Assembly: GCA_049890295.1 (NCBI GenBank)
Contig: JBMHBP010000012.1
Location: 1-64,000, forward strand
Reading direction: 5' to 3'
DNA: 64,000 bases
Source of the DNA: GCA-2862585 sp049890295
Lineage (GTDB): Bacteria; Bacteroidota; Bacteroidia; Flavobacteriales; UBA7312
In this document: piece after piece, positions 17,303 to 24,580 of the stretch
Layout of the letters: the number at the start of each line of letters is the position of its first letter
Position numbering within the stretch: the stretch's first letter is position 1
Made by a program: the position numbers and the translations under genes
The notes under the pieces: model-generated
Seen by the model: the letters and a program-made list of their open reading frames with translations, nothing else
What the model was told of the DNA's origin: nothing
Databases searched by the model: none

Positions 17303-17310
17303 TATATTTG
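17303..17310 (+). promoter_or_regulatory. -7 promoter element of the cupredoxin-fasciclin gene
   Basis: TATATTTG is a perfect TAnnTTTG, 21 bp before the ATG at 17332. No clear TTG -33 element is seen, which suits a promoter held by a regulator. Confidence 0.65.
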
Positions 17311-17331
17311 CATAAATTATTAATCAAAATT

Positions 17332-19080
17332 ATGAAAAAAGTTTATTTATTATTTTCATTGTTTTTCTTGACAATGACATTTTCTTTTGCTAGCAGCCAT
17401 CAAATAAATGCTGGCGGATTTTACTACCAACCATCTTCGCTCACAGTCTCTATTGGTGATACTGTAGTTTGGGTAAACGATGGTGGAACTCATGATGTTA
17501 ATGGTAATATCAATTCTCAAACGGGATCTAGCTTTAACAATCCTGAAAGTTTTAGTTCAGCCTCAACATCAGCACAAGGAGCAATCATTTATACTTACGT
17601 ATTTACCATACCTGGCACATACAACTATGATTGCTCAGTTGGTAATCATGCAGCAATGGGCATGGTTGGAACAATTATAGTTGAGGATGAAACTACAGTT
17701 TTTGATTTAATTGCTAGCTCTGAAAACCACACAACATTAGAAACAGCATTATTAACTGCTGGTCTTGACGCTGCCCTAAACGGCGATGGACCATTCACTG
17801 TGTTTGCTCCTAGTGATGATGCCTTTGGCGAAATACCACAAGATGATTTAGATAATCTGTTAGCCAATGCTGCACAGCTAAACGCTGTTTTATTACACCA
17901 CGTTCATGCTGGCGAAATCTTAGCTCAAGATATTGTTACAATGAATGGTATGACAATTGAAACACTAAACCAAGATCAATTATCTGTCACCATTGACGGC
18001 TCAACAGTAATGATTGATATGTCTACTGTTACTACACCTGACCTTATCGCCGATAACGGGGTAGTACATGTTGTTGATATGGTATTAATGCCAGAAACAC
18101 TGACAACTGTATTCGATATCATAGCTGGTTCAGAAAACCACATGACTTTAGAAACGGCTATACTTGAAGCCGAGTTAGATGATGCTTTAAACGGTATTGG
18201 ACCTTTGACCGTATTTGCTCCCAGTGATGATGTGTTCAACAATCTTCCGGAAGGTACACTAACTACTTTATTAGCTAATACAAATCTTTTAACCACCATA
18301 CTATTACATCATGTACATGCCGGAGAACTTCTTTCAGCTGACTTAGTTGGCATGGATGGTATGACTATTGAAACACTGAACGATGATGAATTAACAATTA
18401 CAATCGCTAATGATATTGTCAAAATTGACATGGCTACAGTAACAATTCCAGATCTTACGGCAATTAATGGTGTTGTTCATGTGATTGACATGGTACTGAT
18501 GCCTGAAATTGATACCACCATAACTGTGATGGATATTGTGGATAATTCACCATCACATACAACACTAAAAACAGCTTTATACGAAGCTGAATTAGATGAT
18601 GACCTAAGAACAGAAGGTCCATTCACTGTGTTTGCACCAACTGACAGTGCATTCAATAGTTTACCTGCAGGTGCTTTAGACGATTTATTAGATAATATCC
18701 CAGCACTTATAGAGGTATTACACCATCACGTTCATTCTGGAAACGCTATGGCTGATGACTTATCTAATGATATGATGATTCCTACCCTAAACAACGATAA
18801 TTTAACTGTAACAATTGAGGGTAGTACAGTCATGATAGATATGGCAACTGTTGTATTAGCTGATTTAACAGCAGATAACGGCGTAGTACATGTTATTGAT
18901 ATGGTTCTTTTACCGGAATCAAATCCAACAGCAATAGATGAATTTATTTCAACCGACAAATTTTACTTATATACAATGAACATTCTTGGCGAAAAAGTTA
19001 ATAGAAATGCTAAAGACAAAATTCTTATTGACATATTTTCTGATGGTAGTTCAATCAAACGTTATAACTTGACTAAGTAA
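17332..19080 (+). CDS. Secreted cupredoxin plus three fasciclin (FAS1) domains
   Basis: 582 residues from the ATG that starts MKKVYLLFSLFFLTMTFSFA, a clean signal peptide; an in-frame ATG at 17158 would bury it. Residues 25-118 are a plastocyanin-like copper domain with H54, C101, H106 and M109 or M111. Three FAS1 domains follow, near 122-253, 256-390 and 395-530, each with a GPFTVFAPSDDAF-like box, an LLHHVHAGE-like box and a final NGVVHVVDMVLMPE-like box. The last 45 residues look like a reduced T9SS tail (LYTMNILGEKVNR). The pairing suggests a surface-located copper protein, perhaps adhesive or electron-carrying. The operator upstream suggests light control. Function unproven. Confidence 0.85.
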   Translation: MKKVYLLFSLFFLTMTFSFASSHQINAGGFYYQPSSLTVSIGDTVVWVNDGGTHDVNGNINSQTGSSFNNPESFSSASTSAQGAIIYTYVFTIPGTYNYDCSVGNHAAMGMVGTIIVEDETTVFDLIASSENHTTLETALLTAGLDAALNGDGPFTVFAPSDDAFGEIPQDDLDNLLANAAQLNAVLLHHVHAGEILAQDIVTMNGMTIETLNQDQLSVTIDGSTVMIDMSTVTTPDLIADNGVVHVVDMVLMPETLTTVFDIIAGSENHMTLETAILEAELDDALNGIGPLTVFAPSDDVFNNLPEGTLTTLLANTNLLTTILLHHVHAGELLSADLVGMDGMTIETLNDDELTITIANDIVKIDMATVTIPDLTAINGVVHVIDMVLMPEIDTTITVMDIVDNSPSHTTLKTALYEAELDDDLRTEGPFTVFAPTDSAFNSLPAGALDDLLDNIPALIEVLHHHVHSGNAMADDLSNDMMIPTLNNDNLTVTIEGSTVMIDMATVVLADLTADNGVVHVIDMVLLPESNPTAIDEFISTDKFYLYTMNILGEKVNRNAKDKILIDIFSDGSSIKRYNLTK

Positions 19081-19105
19081 AACCCTCAATCAATTATACA
19101 ATCAT

Positions 19106-19131
19106 GGGGGAGTAATTACTCCCCCTTTTTT
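19106..19131 (+). terminator. Rho-independent terminator after the cupredoxin-fasciclin gene
   Basis: GGGGGAGTAATTACTCCCCC is a perfect 20-base palindrome followed directly by six T. It ends only 11 bp before the peroxidase ATG, with no room for a promoter between, so some read-through or a promoter inside the upstream gene must feed the next genes. Confidence 0.85.
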
Positions 19132-19141
19132 ATATCCTATT

Positions 19142-19666
19142 ATGACTAAATACCTCCTTTTAATTATATCACTTTTAACTATGAATACTACAATTTCTCA
19201 AACTTTTTACGACCTGTCTATCAAAGGTATTGACGGAGAAACTATCAATCTTTCTGATTACAAAGAACAAAATGTACTGATTGTAAATGTTGCCTCATTT
19301 TGTGGTTATACTTCCCAATACACTGAACTTCAAAAATTACACGACTCTTTCCCCAACTTAACCGTAATAGGCGTTCCATGTAATCAATTTGGTTTTCAAG
19401 AGCCTGGCAATGCAAAGGAGATACAGAACTTTTGTCAAAGTAAGTATAGTATAGATTTTGTGCTCACTGAAAAAACAAAAGTTAAGGGAAAAGACAAGCA
19501 TGAACTTTATAAATGGTTGACAGAAAAGAGTCTAAATGGTAAAGATGACTTTTCAGTGAGTTGGAATTTCAATAAATTCCTAGTCAATTCAGATGGCCAA
19601 TTAGTAGATCATTTTGGTAGTGGAGTGTCTCCAATGGACAGTAAAATCACCAGTCAAATTAGGTAA
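19142..19666 (+). CDS. Glutathione peroxidase family thiol peroxidase, exported
   Basis: 174 residues. An N-terminal signal peptide ends near TTISQ (residue 20). The peroxidase fold shows NVASFCGYTSQY with the peroxidatic Cys at about residue 50, PCNQFGFQEPG near 79-89, and SWNFNKFLV near 140. Cys, not selenocysteine, is used, as in bacterial enzymes that usually take electrons from thioredoxin. It should reduce peroxides in the periplasm. It joins the SOUL gene in a TAATG overlap, heading a four-gene group for oxidative damage. Confidence 0.85.
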   Translation: MTKYLLLIISLLTMNTTISQTFYDLSIKGIDGETINLSDYKEQNVLIVNVASFCGYTSQYTELQKLHDSFPNLTVIGVPCNQFGFQEPGNAKEIQNFCQSKYSIDFVLTEKTKVKGKDKHELYKWLTEKSLNGKDDFSVSWNFNKFLVNSDGQLVDHFGSGVSPMDSKITSQIR

Positions 19667-20223
19667 TGAAGAAGTTTCTGATTGTATGTTTATCTATAAT
19701 TTCGGTATTTACTATTTACGCTTTTAATGTGAGTTATGATACAAACTATACCGTAATTGAGACTATTGAATCTGTAGAAATTCGAGAATATCCAGAATCA
19801 ATTTTTGCTAGCTATTATACAAATGGTTCAGGAAATAACTCTCAATTTAGAGTGCTTGCCAACTACATTTTTGGCGGAAACGACCGTCAAGAACAAATTG
19901 GTATGACCTCTCCGGTGAATATGAAAATATCATCTGAGAATAATGAAATGTTATTCTTGATGCCTAATCGATACAATAAAATCAATTTACCAAAACCTAA
20001 TAACATCAATATCGACATAATTACCGTAGAAAAACGTAAAGTAGCTACTCTTCGGTTTTCAGGTTACTCCAATACTGATAAAGTTAATAAGAAAAAAGCT
20101 CAACTTATCGAGACTCTAAATAAACACAATATTAAACATACCAATGAGTATGAACTATTAATTTACGACTCACCATATAAGTTGCTGAACCGAAGAAATG
20201 AAGTATTAGTCGTACTACCATAA
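19666..20223 (+). CDS. SOUL-family heme-binding protein
   Basis: 185 residues. An N-terminal hydrophobic segment (residues 1-20) is a signal or anchor. The rest follows the SOUL/HEBP pattern: YTVIETIESVEIREYPESIFA, FRVLANYIFGGNDRQEQIGMTSPV near 65-88, VATLRFSGYS near 127, and a final YDSPYKLLNRRNEVLV. SOUL proteins bind heme or porphyrins, which are strong photosensitisers, so sequestering them fits a photoprotection set. It overlaps both its neighbours by one base. The biochemical role in bacteria is not settled. Confidence 0.82.
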   Translation: MKKFLIVCLSIISVFTIYAFNVSYDTNYTVIETIESVEIREYPESIFASYYTNGSGNNSQFRVLANYIFGGNDRQEQIGMTSPVNMKISSENNEMLFLMPNRYNKINLPKPNNINIDIITVEKRKVATLRFSGYSNTDKVNKKKAQLIETLNKHNIKHTNEYELLIYDSPYKLLNRRNEVLVVLP

Positions 20224-21017
20224 TGCCAGAAGGTCCTGAGGTAAAAATAGCATCCAAATTTTATAATTCTTTTTTTAAAGAAGCAAAAAATATGTCCTTT
20301 GATATTATCAACGAATATTATGAGGTCAAATACAAAACTGTTTTTGAAAAAATCAAAAACCATCATCCTAAAGATTTTGTACCATCGTTTACAGTGGGTA
20401 AAAATTTATTTATTCCCTTAAACAACAATTATTTATTCAACTTCCATCTTGGCATGACAGGTTGCTGGAGTCATGAAAAATCAAAACACTGCCACTTCAA
20501 AATTTCTAGTAGTAATGGTGAACTCTTTTTTAAAGACGTTAGAAAATTTGGTAAAATGAGAATACTCACTTTTGATGAATTTGCCATAAAACATTCTCCT
20601 CAGTTTGATTTACTACATGAAGATTACAATACAGAATTACATCTAACATACCTTACAGAAAAAATTACCCCCAAACGGAGTATATGCTCTGTATTGATGG
20701 ATCAAAACTGTTTTCCTGGAGTTGGTAACTACATAAAATCTGAGGCCCTATTTGCTGCAAAAATTCATCCCGAAAAAAAATGGGGACAATTATCTAAGAG
20801 AAAAAAAATAACTTTAATAGAGTTTACAAAAGAAATCATGCATCATAGTTTTCAAACTGGAGGTGCTGAACTTAAAGATTTTAAAAACCCTTTTGACCAG
20901 TCTCAATTTTCATTAAAAGTGTATGGTAAAAAAAATGACCCTGAAGGGAATGAAGTGATCAGTCAATTAACCTCTGACCAGCGTAAAAGTTGGTTCTGTC
21001 CATCCGTTCAAAAATGA
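20223..21017 (+). CDS. Fpg/Nei-family DNA glycosylase lacking a zinc finger
   Basis: 264 residues. It begins MPEGPEV, giving the catalytic Pro2 and Glu3 of this family. The helix-two-turn-helix region reads DQNCFPGVGNYIKSEALFAAKIHP near 160-183. The C-terminal segment that normally carries four zinc cysteines (from KVYGKKNDPEGNEV to WFCPSVQK) keeps only one, so it is probably a zincless-finger type. It removes oxidised bases and nicks the abasic site. It overlaps the Nudix gene by 4 nt (ATGA), and both act on oxidised nucleotides. Confidence 0.82.
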   Translation: MPEGPEVKIASKFYNSFFKEAKNMSFDIINEYYEVKYKTVFEKIKNHHPKDFVPSFTVGKNLFIPLNNNYLFNFHLGMTGCWSHEKSKHCHFKISSSNGELFFKDVRKFGKMRILTFDEFAIKHSPQFDLLHEDYNTELHLTYLTEKITPKRSICSVLMDQNCFPGVGNYIKSEALFAAKIHPEKKWGQLSKRKKITLIEFTKEIMHHSFQTGGAELKDFKNPFDQSQFSLKVYGKKNDPEGNEVISQLTSDQRKSWFCPSVQK

Positions 21018-21373
21018 ATTACTGTGTCCATTTTATTTTTTACAATCAGGAGCTACTACTATTGAAGCGAAAAAAAACAAATCCATTTTTTCCTAACATA
21101 TGGACACCTGTCATTGGGAAAATAAAAAATAATGAACAACCTTATGATGCAATGATTAGAGAAACAAAGGAAGAAACTGATTTGATTTTAGCAAATCCCC
21201 AATTTATTAAAGAAGTCAAACACAAGGATGATACGTATTGGTTTTATCAAAGCACGACCGAAACAACTGATATCTACTTGAATCATGAAAATGATAAATT
21301 CAGTTTCTTTAAATGTAATGAGCTACCAGAAAGTTTATGGTTACTTTTCAAAAATATAGTTGCAAAATCCTAA
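21014..21373 (+). CDS. Nudix hydrolase (MutT-like)
   Basis: 119 residues from ATG 21014, which overlaps the glycosylase stop; an in-frame start at 20990 would only add coding overlap. The Nudix box is perfect: GKIKNNEQPYDAMIRE then TKEETDL, near residues 36-58, with the metal-binding glutamates. The substrate is probably a nucleoside triphosphate, and its place beside a DNA glycosylase suggests cleaning of oxidised nucleotides, but this is inferred. It ends 4 bp inside the convergent MMPL gene. Confidence 0.8.
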   Translation: MNYCVHFIFYNQELLLLKRKKTNPFFPNIWTPVIGKIKNNEQPYDAMIRETKEETDLILANPQFIKEVKHKDDTYWFYQSTTETTDIYLNHENDKFSFFKCNELPESLWLLFKNIVAKS

Positions 21374-23436
21374 GTCAGTCGCTTAATAATCAAAGGCAAA
21401 TAGACTAGATCAAAAAACACAGCAATAATTGCACTTAAGATAGTGATTACTGAAAGTTGAGATACAGACTTGAACTCAGAAAACATCAGTGGTAGTAAAC
21501 AAAAAATAATAATAAAGGTAGTTTTTACAACAGCCGAGCCCGTTTTAGTTAGCACTAAATCCATTGCTTTTGATTGGCTAACCCCTCGCTTGATATGATT
21601 TGAATAGGCGCTAATCACATGTATTGAGTCATCAATAATCAGTCCAAAAACTATAGTAAAAATAAAAGCGTTAGATAAACTAAAGTAAAATCCAAATGTG
21701 TGAAGAATTCCAATACAAACAAGTATTGGTGCTAGATTTGGAATAACAGCAATCACAAAGTAATTTTTATTAAAATTATTGATTACGAAGAAAATGATGC
21801 CTATTGATAAAATGGCAATCAATAAACCAAAAATTAGCTGTTTGGTTAAATCATTGGCTAATAAATCAAATAAATACCCCGCTCCAGAATATTCAAACTT
21901 AACCTCAGGGAATACACTTTCTAAGTTGTTTAACTTACTAATTGTTTTTAGTGAACCTTCATCAGAAGATCGACAAATAAAAAAATAACTATCGGCTAGA
22001 GATTCACTTGAAAACCCCATGCTTTTAAGCAAGCTAGTATTTGATGATATATTAGAAAAATCTATTGTAAAACCCAAGTTTATCAATTCATCTTCAATAG
22101 CTTTTAATTGCTCATAGTCTAATTCTTTTTGTTGACTAATATTGATTGATATTGGCTTTATTCCTCCAAAATGTTGATCAATGAAGGCCGTTTGTTTGTA
22201 CATGAACGACTTTTTATTTATTTCATCAGTTAAGTAGTTGTCAATTTTTACATTAAACACACCATAAACTCCTAAAGCAACTAAAAAAACCATGACAACA
22301 TGAAAAGTCATTTTCTGCTGGCCCTCTTTTAAAAACATAATAAAACTAGATATAAACTGTTCTATAAACAAATAACTATTACTTTGATTAAAGCCTTTCT
22401 CAACACTGATGGAATAAACTAATTTGGCAATAAATAAAGTAACGACTACCCCTAAAGAAGTAATTATACCGAACCGTAAAATTGGCATAATATCGTTAGC
22501 TAAAAAGGTTAGAAAACTCATAGCAGTAGTAATTGACGTCAAGGCTACAGCCTTCCCCACCAGGTTCATTCTATTGTCAAAAAAGCCTCTTCGAGATTGC
22601 GTCAGTTTAGCTTGTTTATTGGTCAAATGCATAATATCAGAAAGACAAACAATAAAAAGAATAGCAGGAGTAACAATCATTACCAACTCAATACCACCAA
22701 ATACAATTTGTGAAATTCCTAGCGTAATTACTATACTAGCTATTACGCTCATAACAGTTAAACTTACTAAAGCTAAATTTCGAGTAATAAGCATCAGAAA
22801 TAAAAAGCAAAGCGTACCGCTAATAAGAGTCAAAACAATAAACTCTTCTATAACTTTTTTTGAAAAATATAATTCACTTGGCAGTCGTCCACTAACAAAT
22901 ACTTCCTCTAAATTAGCGTTAATATTAGCCTTATAAAGCGATGCTATAAAGGATTTATTTTCTTCAAAAGTAGTTTCCGCTTCTTTCTCTACTAAAAAAA
23001 GTAATTTTTTTCTGTCATCAGAAATGAAATTACTAGGTGATTGTTGTAACGTTAGAAAAGAGCGGTCAAATGATTGTTGACTTTGTAAATCCAACACCCT
23101 ATTGGTGATTGGAAAAAGACCTGTATTTATAATTCGCCTGTCATTAATTATACTAAATAGACGTTTTACTTGGCTTGTTTTTTTTAAAGTCGTATGAAAA
23201 TTTTTGACATCATTCATATCTGTATAAGACAGACTTTCTTTGAACGATAAGCCTAAAAAAACAAGATTATTATCATCGACTAATTTTACAGCTTCGTTGC
23301 TAAGCTCTAACTCATTGATTATTCGTTCAGAATCAAAAAATATTGTTGCAGTCGAAAGACGAAAAGCACAATATATGAAAGTCAAAACGGTTAAAACCGA
23401 TAAGCTATATTTATAACGCCACAAAAACGAATACAT
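21370..23436 (-). CDS. MMPL/RND-type lipid or small-molecule exporter
   Basis: 688 residues. One membrane helix (14-33) is followed by a periplasmic domain, a block of about five helices (200-350), a second periplasmic domain (400-525) and a final block of five helices. This 1+5+1+5 arrangement is that of a compact MMPL protein. The proton-relay region is visible as FIVCLSDIMHLTNK near 261 and FGLIIDDSIHVISA near 595. It is cotranscribed with the SDR gene (5 bp apart) from the CarH-like promoter at 24116. Cargo is unknown; a carotenoid, other lipid or pterin would fit the setting. Confidence 0.8.
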   Translation of the reverse strand: MYSFLWRYKYSLSVLTVLTFIYCAFRLSTATIFFDSERIINELELSNEAVKLVDDNNLVFLGLSFKESLSYTDMNDVKNFHTTLKKTSQVKRLFSIINDRRIINTGLFPITNRVLDLQSQQSFDRSFLTLQQSPSNFISDDRKKLLFLVEKEAETTFEENKSFIASLYKANINANLEEVFVSGRLPSELYFSKKVIEEFIVLTLISGTLCFLFLMLITRNLALVSLTVMSVIASIVITLGISQIVFGGIELVMIVTPAILFIVCLSDIMHLTNKQAKLTQSRRGFFDNRMNLVGKAVALTSITTAMSFLTFLANDIMPILRFGIITSLGVVVTLFIAKLVYSISVEKGFNQSNSYLFIEQFISSFIMFLKEGQQKMTFHVVMVFLVALGVYGVFNVKIDNYLTDEINKKSFMYKQTAFIDQHFGGIKPISINISQQKELDYEQLKAIEDELINLGFTIDFSNISSNTSLLKSMGFSSESLADSYFFICRSSDEGSLKTISKLNNLESVFPEVKFEYSGAGYLFDLLANDLTKQLIFGLLIAILSIGIIFFVINNFNKNYFVIAVIPNLAPILVCIGILHTFGFYFSLSNAFIFTIVFGLIIDDSIHVISAYSNHIKRGVSQSKAMDLVLTKTGSAVVKTTFIIIFCLLPLMFSEFKSVSQLSVITILSAIIAVFFDLVYLPLIIKRLT

Positions 23437-23441
23437 ACTTT

Positions 23442-24107
23442 CTATTTTTTGATAGAAGATAATCCACCATCAAGCTGTAAAACTTGACCGGTCATCCATG
23501 ATGATTTGTCTGAAAGCAAAAATTCAATACCATGTGCAATATCCTGAGGTTGTCCAACTCTTTGTAATGGATGACGAGCATTCATTTGTTCTACCTGGGC
23601 TTCAGTTCTAAATAAACGACTTGATAATTTAGTTTGCACCACAGAAGGAGCTATACAATTCACCCTTACCTTAGGAGACCACTCGGCAGCTAATGCACGT
23701 GCAAACCCCTCCAATGCTGACTTACACAATGAAATAGATGCATGATATGGCATACCGACAGATGCAGCAACAGAGCTAATAAATACAACTGATGAATTTT
23801 GAGCCAATTGCTTGTGATAGTGTTTAAGAATTTTAATTAATCCTAATACATTTATTTCGTAATCAGTCTGAAAATCAGACAATTTTAAACCAGAAAATGG
23901 TCTTAGGTTAATTGAACCAGGAAAATATACTAAACCATCTAAATCACCTGAAATATCTGGAAATGTGGATTCATCCTGAATGTTCACTTGGTGTTGTCCA
24001 GGACTTGAAGGATTGGAAGTAAACTGAATAAATTCTGTTTTAGTTCCGCTAATTTCTAAAAGGCTTTTAGCTATTTCACTAGAAGCACCAACGAGTAATA
24101 TTTTCAT
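23442..24107 (-). CDS. Short-chain dehydrogenase/reductase without the usual YxxxK
   Basis: 221 residues. The nucleotide loop reads LVGASSEIAKSLL at residues 4-16, followed by GLVYFPGSI near 59-67, where NNAG is usual. The catalytic Ser is present (SSVAAS), but the next motif reads PYHASISLCKSALEG: the Tyr is eight residues before Lys, not four. The C-terminal MTGQVLQLDGGLS is standard. It diverges from the pterin and carotenoid operon over a shared CarH-like operator. Next to GTP cyclohydrolase and PTPS genes, a sepiapterin- or dihydropterin-reductase role is possible, but the active site is atypical and the call stays open. Confidence 0.75.
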   Translation of the reverse strand: MKILLVGASSEIAKSLLEISGTKTEFIQFTSNPSSPGQHQVNIQDESTFPDISGDLDGLVYFPGSINLRPFSGLKLSDFQTDYEINVLGLIKILKHYHKQLAQNSSVVFISSVAASVGMPYHASISLCKSALEGFARALAAEWSPKVRVNCIAPSVVQTKLSSRLFRTEAQVEQMNARHPLQRVGQPQDIAHGIEFLLSDKSSWMTGQVLQLDGGLSSIKK

Positions 24108-24115
24108 TTTTCTTG

Positions 24116-24123
24116 CAAAGCTA
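24116..24123 (-). promoter_or_regulatory. -7 promoter element of the SDR-MMPL pair
   Basis: The minus strand reads TAGCTTTG, a perfect TAnnTTTG. TTG lies 21 bp upstream at 24145-24147, a correct -33 position. Only 8 bp separate it from the SDR start at 24107, so the mRNA would be nearly leaderless. Confidence 0.65.
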
Positions 24124-24128
24124 ATACT

Positions 24129-24164
24129 TTTTGTATAATTTTGACAATGTAAATTTATACAAAA
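24129..24164. promoter_or_regulatory. CarH-like 36-bp operator, copy 3 (perfect)
   Basis: Arms TTTTGTATAA and TTATACAAAA are again exactly 16 bp apart, and the last base is the A of the PTPS start codon. It covers the -7 element of the rightward promoter and the -33 element of the leftward one, so one bound repressor could close both directions. Confidence 0.78.
24136..24143 (+). promoter_or_regulatory. -7 promoter element of the pterin-carotenoid operon
   Basis: TAATTTTG is a perfect TAnnTTTG, with TTG at 24113-24115 exactly 20 bp upstream as the -33 element. It lies within the operator. The leader to the ATG at 24164 is about 14 nt. Confidence 0.7.
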
Positions 24165-24580
24165 TGAAAAAAGTTAAAGTAATTCGTCGTGAACGTTTCA
24201 ACGCTGCCCACCGATTATTCAACCCTAACTGGTCGGATAAAAAAAACGAAAGTGTTTTTGGCAAATGTTCAAACAAAAATTGGCACGGTCACAACTACGA
24301 GTTATTTGTCACTGTTGAAGGCACTATCGACCCAGAGACTGGCTACGTTATTGATCTCAAAATTTTGAGTGACATCATCAAAAATAATGTTGTAAACAAA
24401 ATGGACCACCGAAACCTTAATCTAGAAGTTGACTTCATGAAAGGTGTGATTACTACAGCTGAAAATATAGCCGTTAAAATATACGAACAGATTGAAAAAG
24501 AAATCAAGGCTACTAACTGCAATCTCTACAGTGTGAAACTCTACGAGACTGAAAATAATTATGTGGAGTATTATGGATAA
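24164..24580 (+). CDS. 6-pyruvoyl-tetrahydropterin synthase (PTPS/QueD family)
   Basis: 138 residues from ATG 24164; the upstream in-frame ATG at 24131 falls inside the operator and promoter. Zinc ligands are H16 (NAAHRL), H41 and H43 (WHGHNY), and the catalytic Cys is C35 (KCSNKN). The end (SVKLYETENNYVEYYG) supplies the Glu that binds pterin. The order FGKCSNKNWHGHNYEL then MDHRNLNLEVDFM then TTAENIAVKIYE is closer to animal-type PTPS than to a plain QueD. The product would be 6-pyruvoyl-tetrahydropterin from dihydroneopterin triphosphate. It overlaps folE by 8 nt. A queuosine role is less likely, as no other que genes are near. Confidence 0.82.
   Translation: MKKVKVIRRERFNAAHRLFNPNWSDKKNESVFGKCSNKNWHGHNYELFVTVEGTIDPETGYVIDLKILSDIIKNNVVNKMDHRNLNLEVDFMKGVITTAENIAVKIYEQIEKEIKATNCNLYSVKLYETENNYVEYYG

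Noticed and set aside
17158..17331. N-terminal extension of the cupredoxin-fasciclin gene from an in-frame ATG at 17158
   Set aside because: It would run through the operator and promoter, overlap the small gene on the other strand, and bury a perfect signal peptide that starts at 17332.
17700..18930. Three similar 400-bp DNA segments, considered as a tandem DNA repeat
   Set aside because: They encode the three FAS1 domains and differ at many silent and coding positions, so this is old domain duplication, not an active repeat.
22424..22936. 170-codon open frame on the plus strand inside the MMPL gene
   Set aside because: It is antisense to clear MMPL coding sequence and its translation (repeated Ile/Thr/Lys) has no domain or signal. 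It is a shadow of codon bias.
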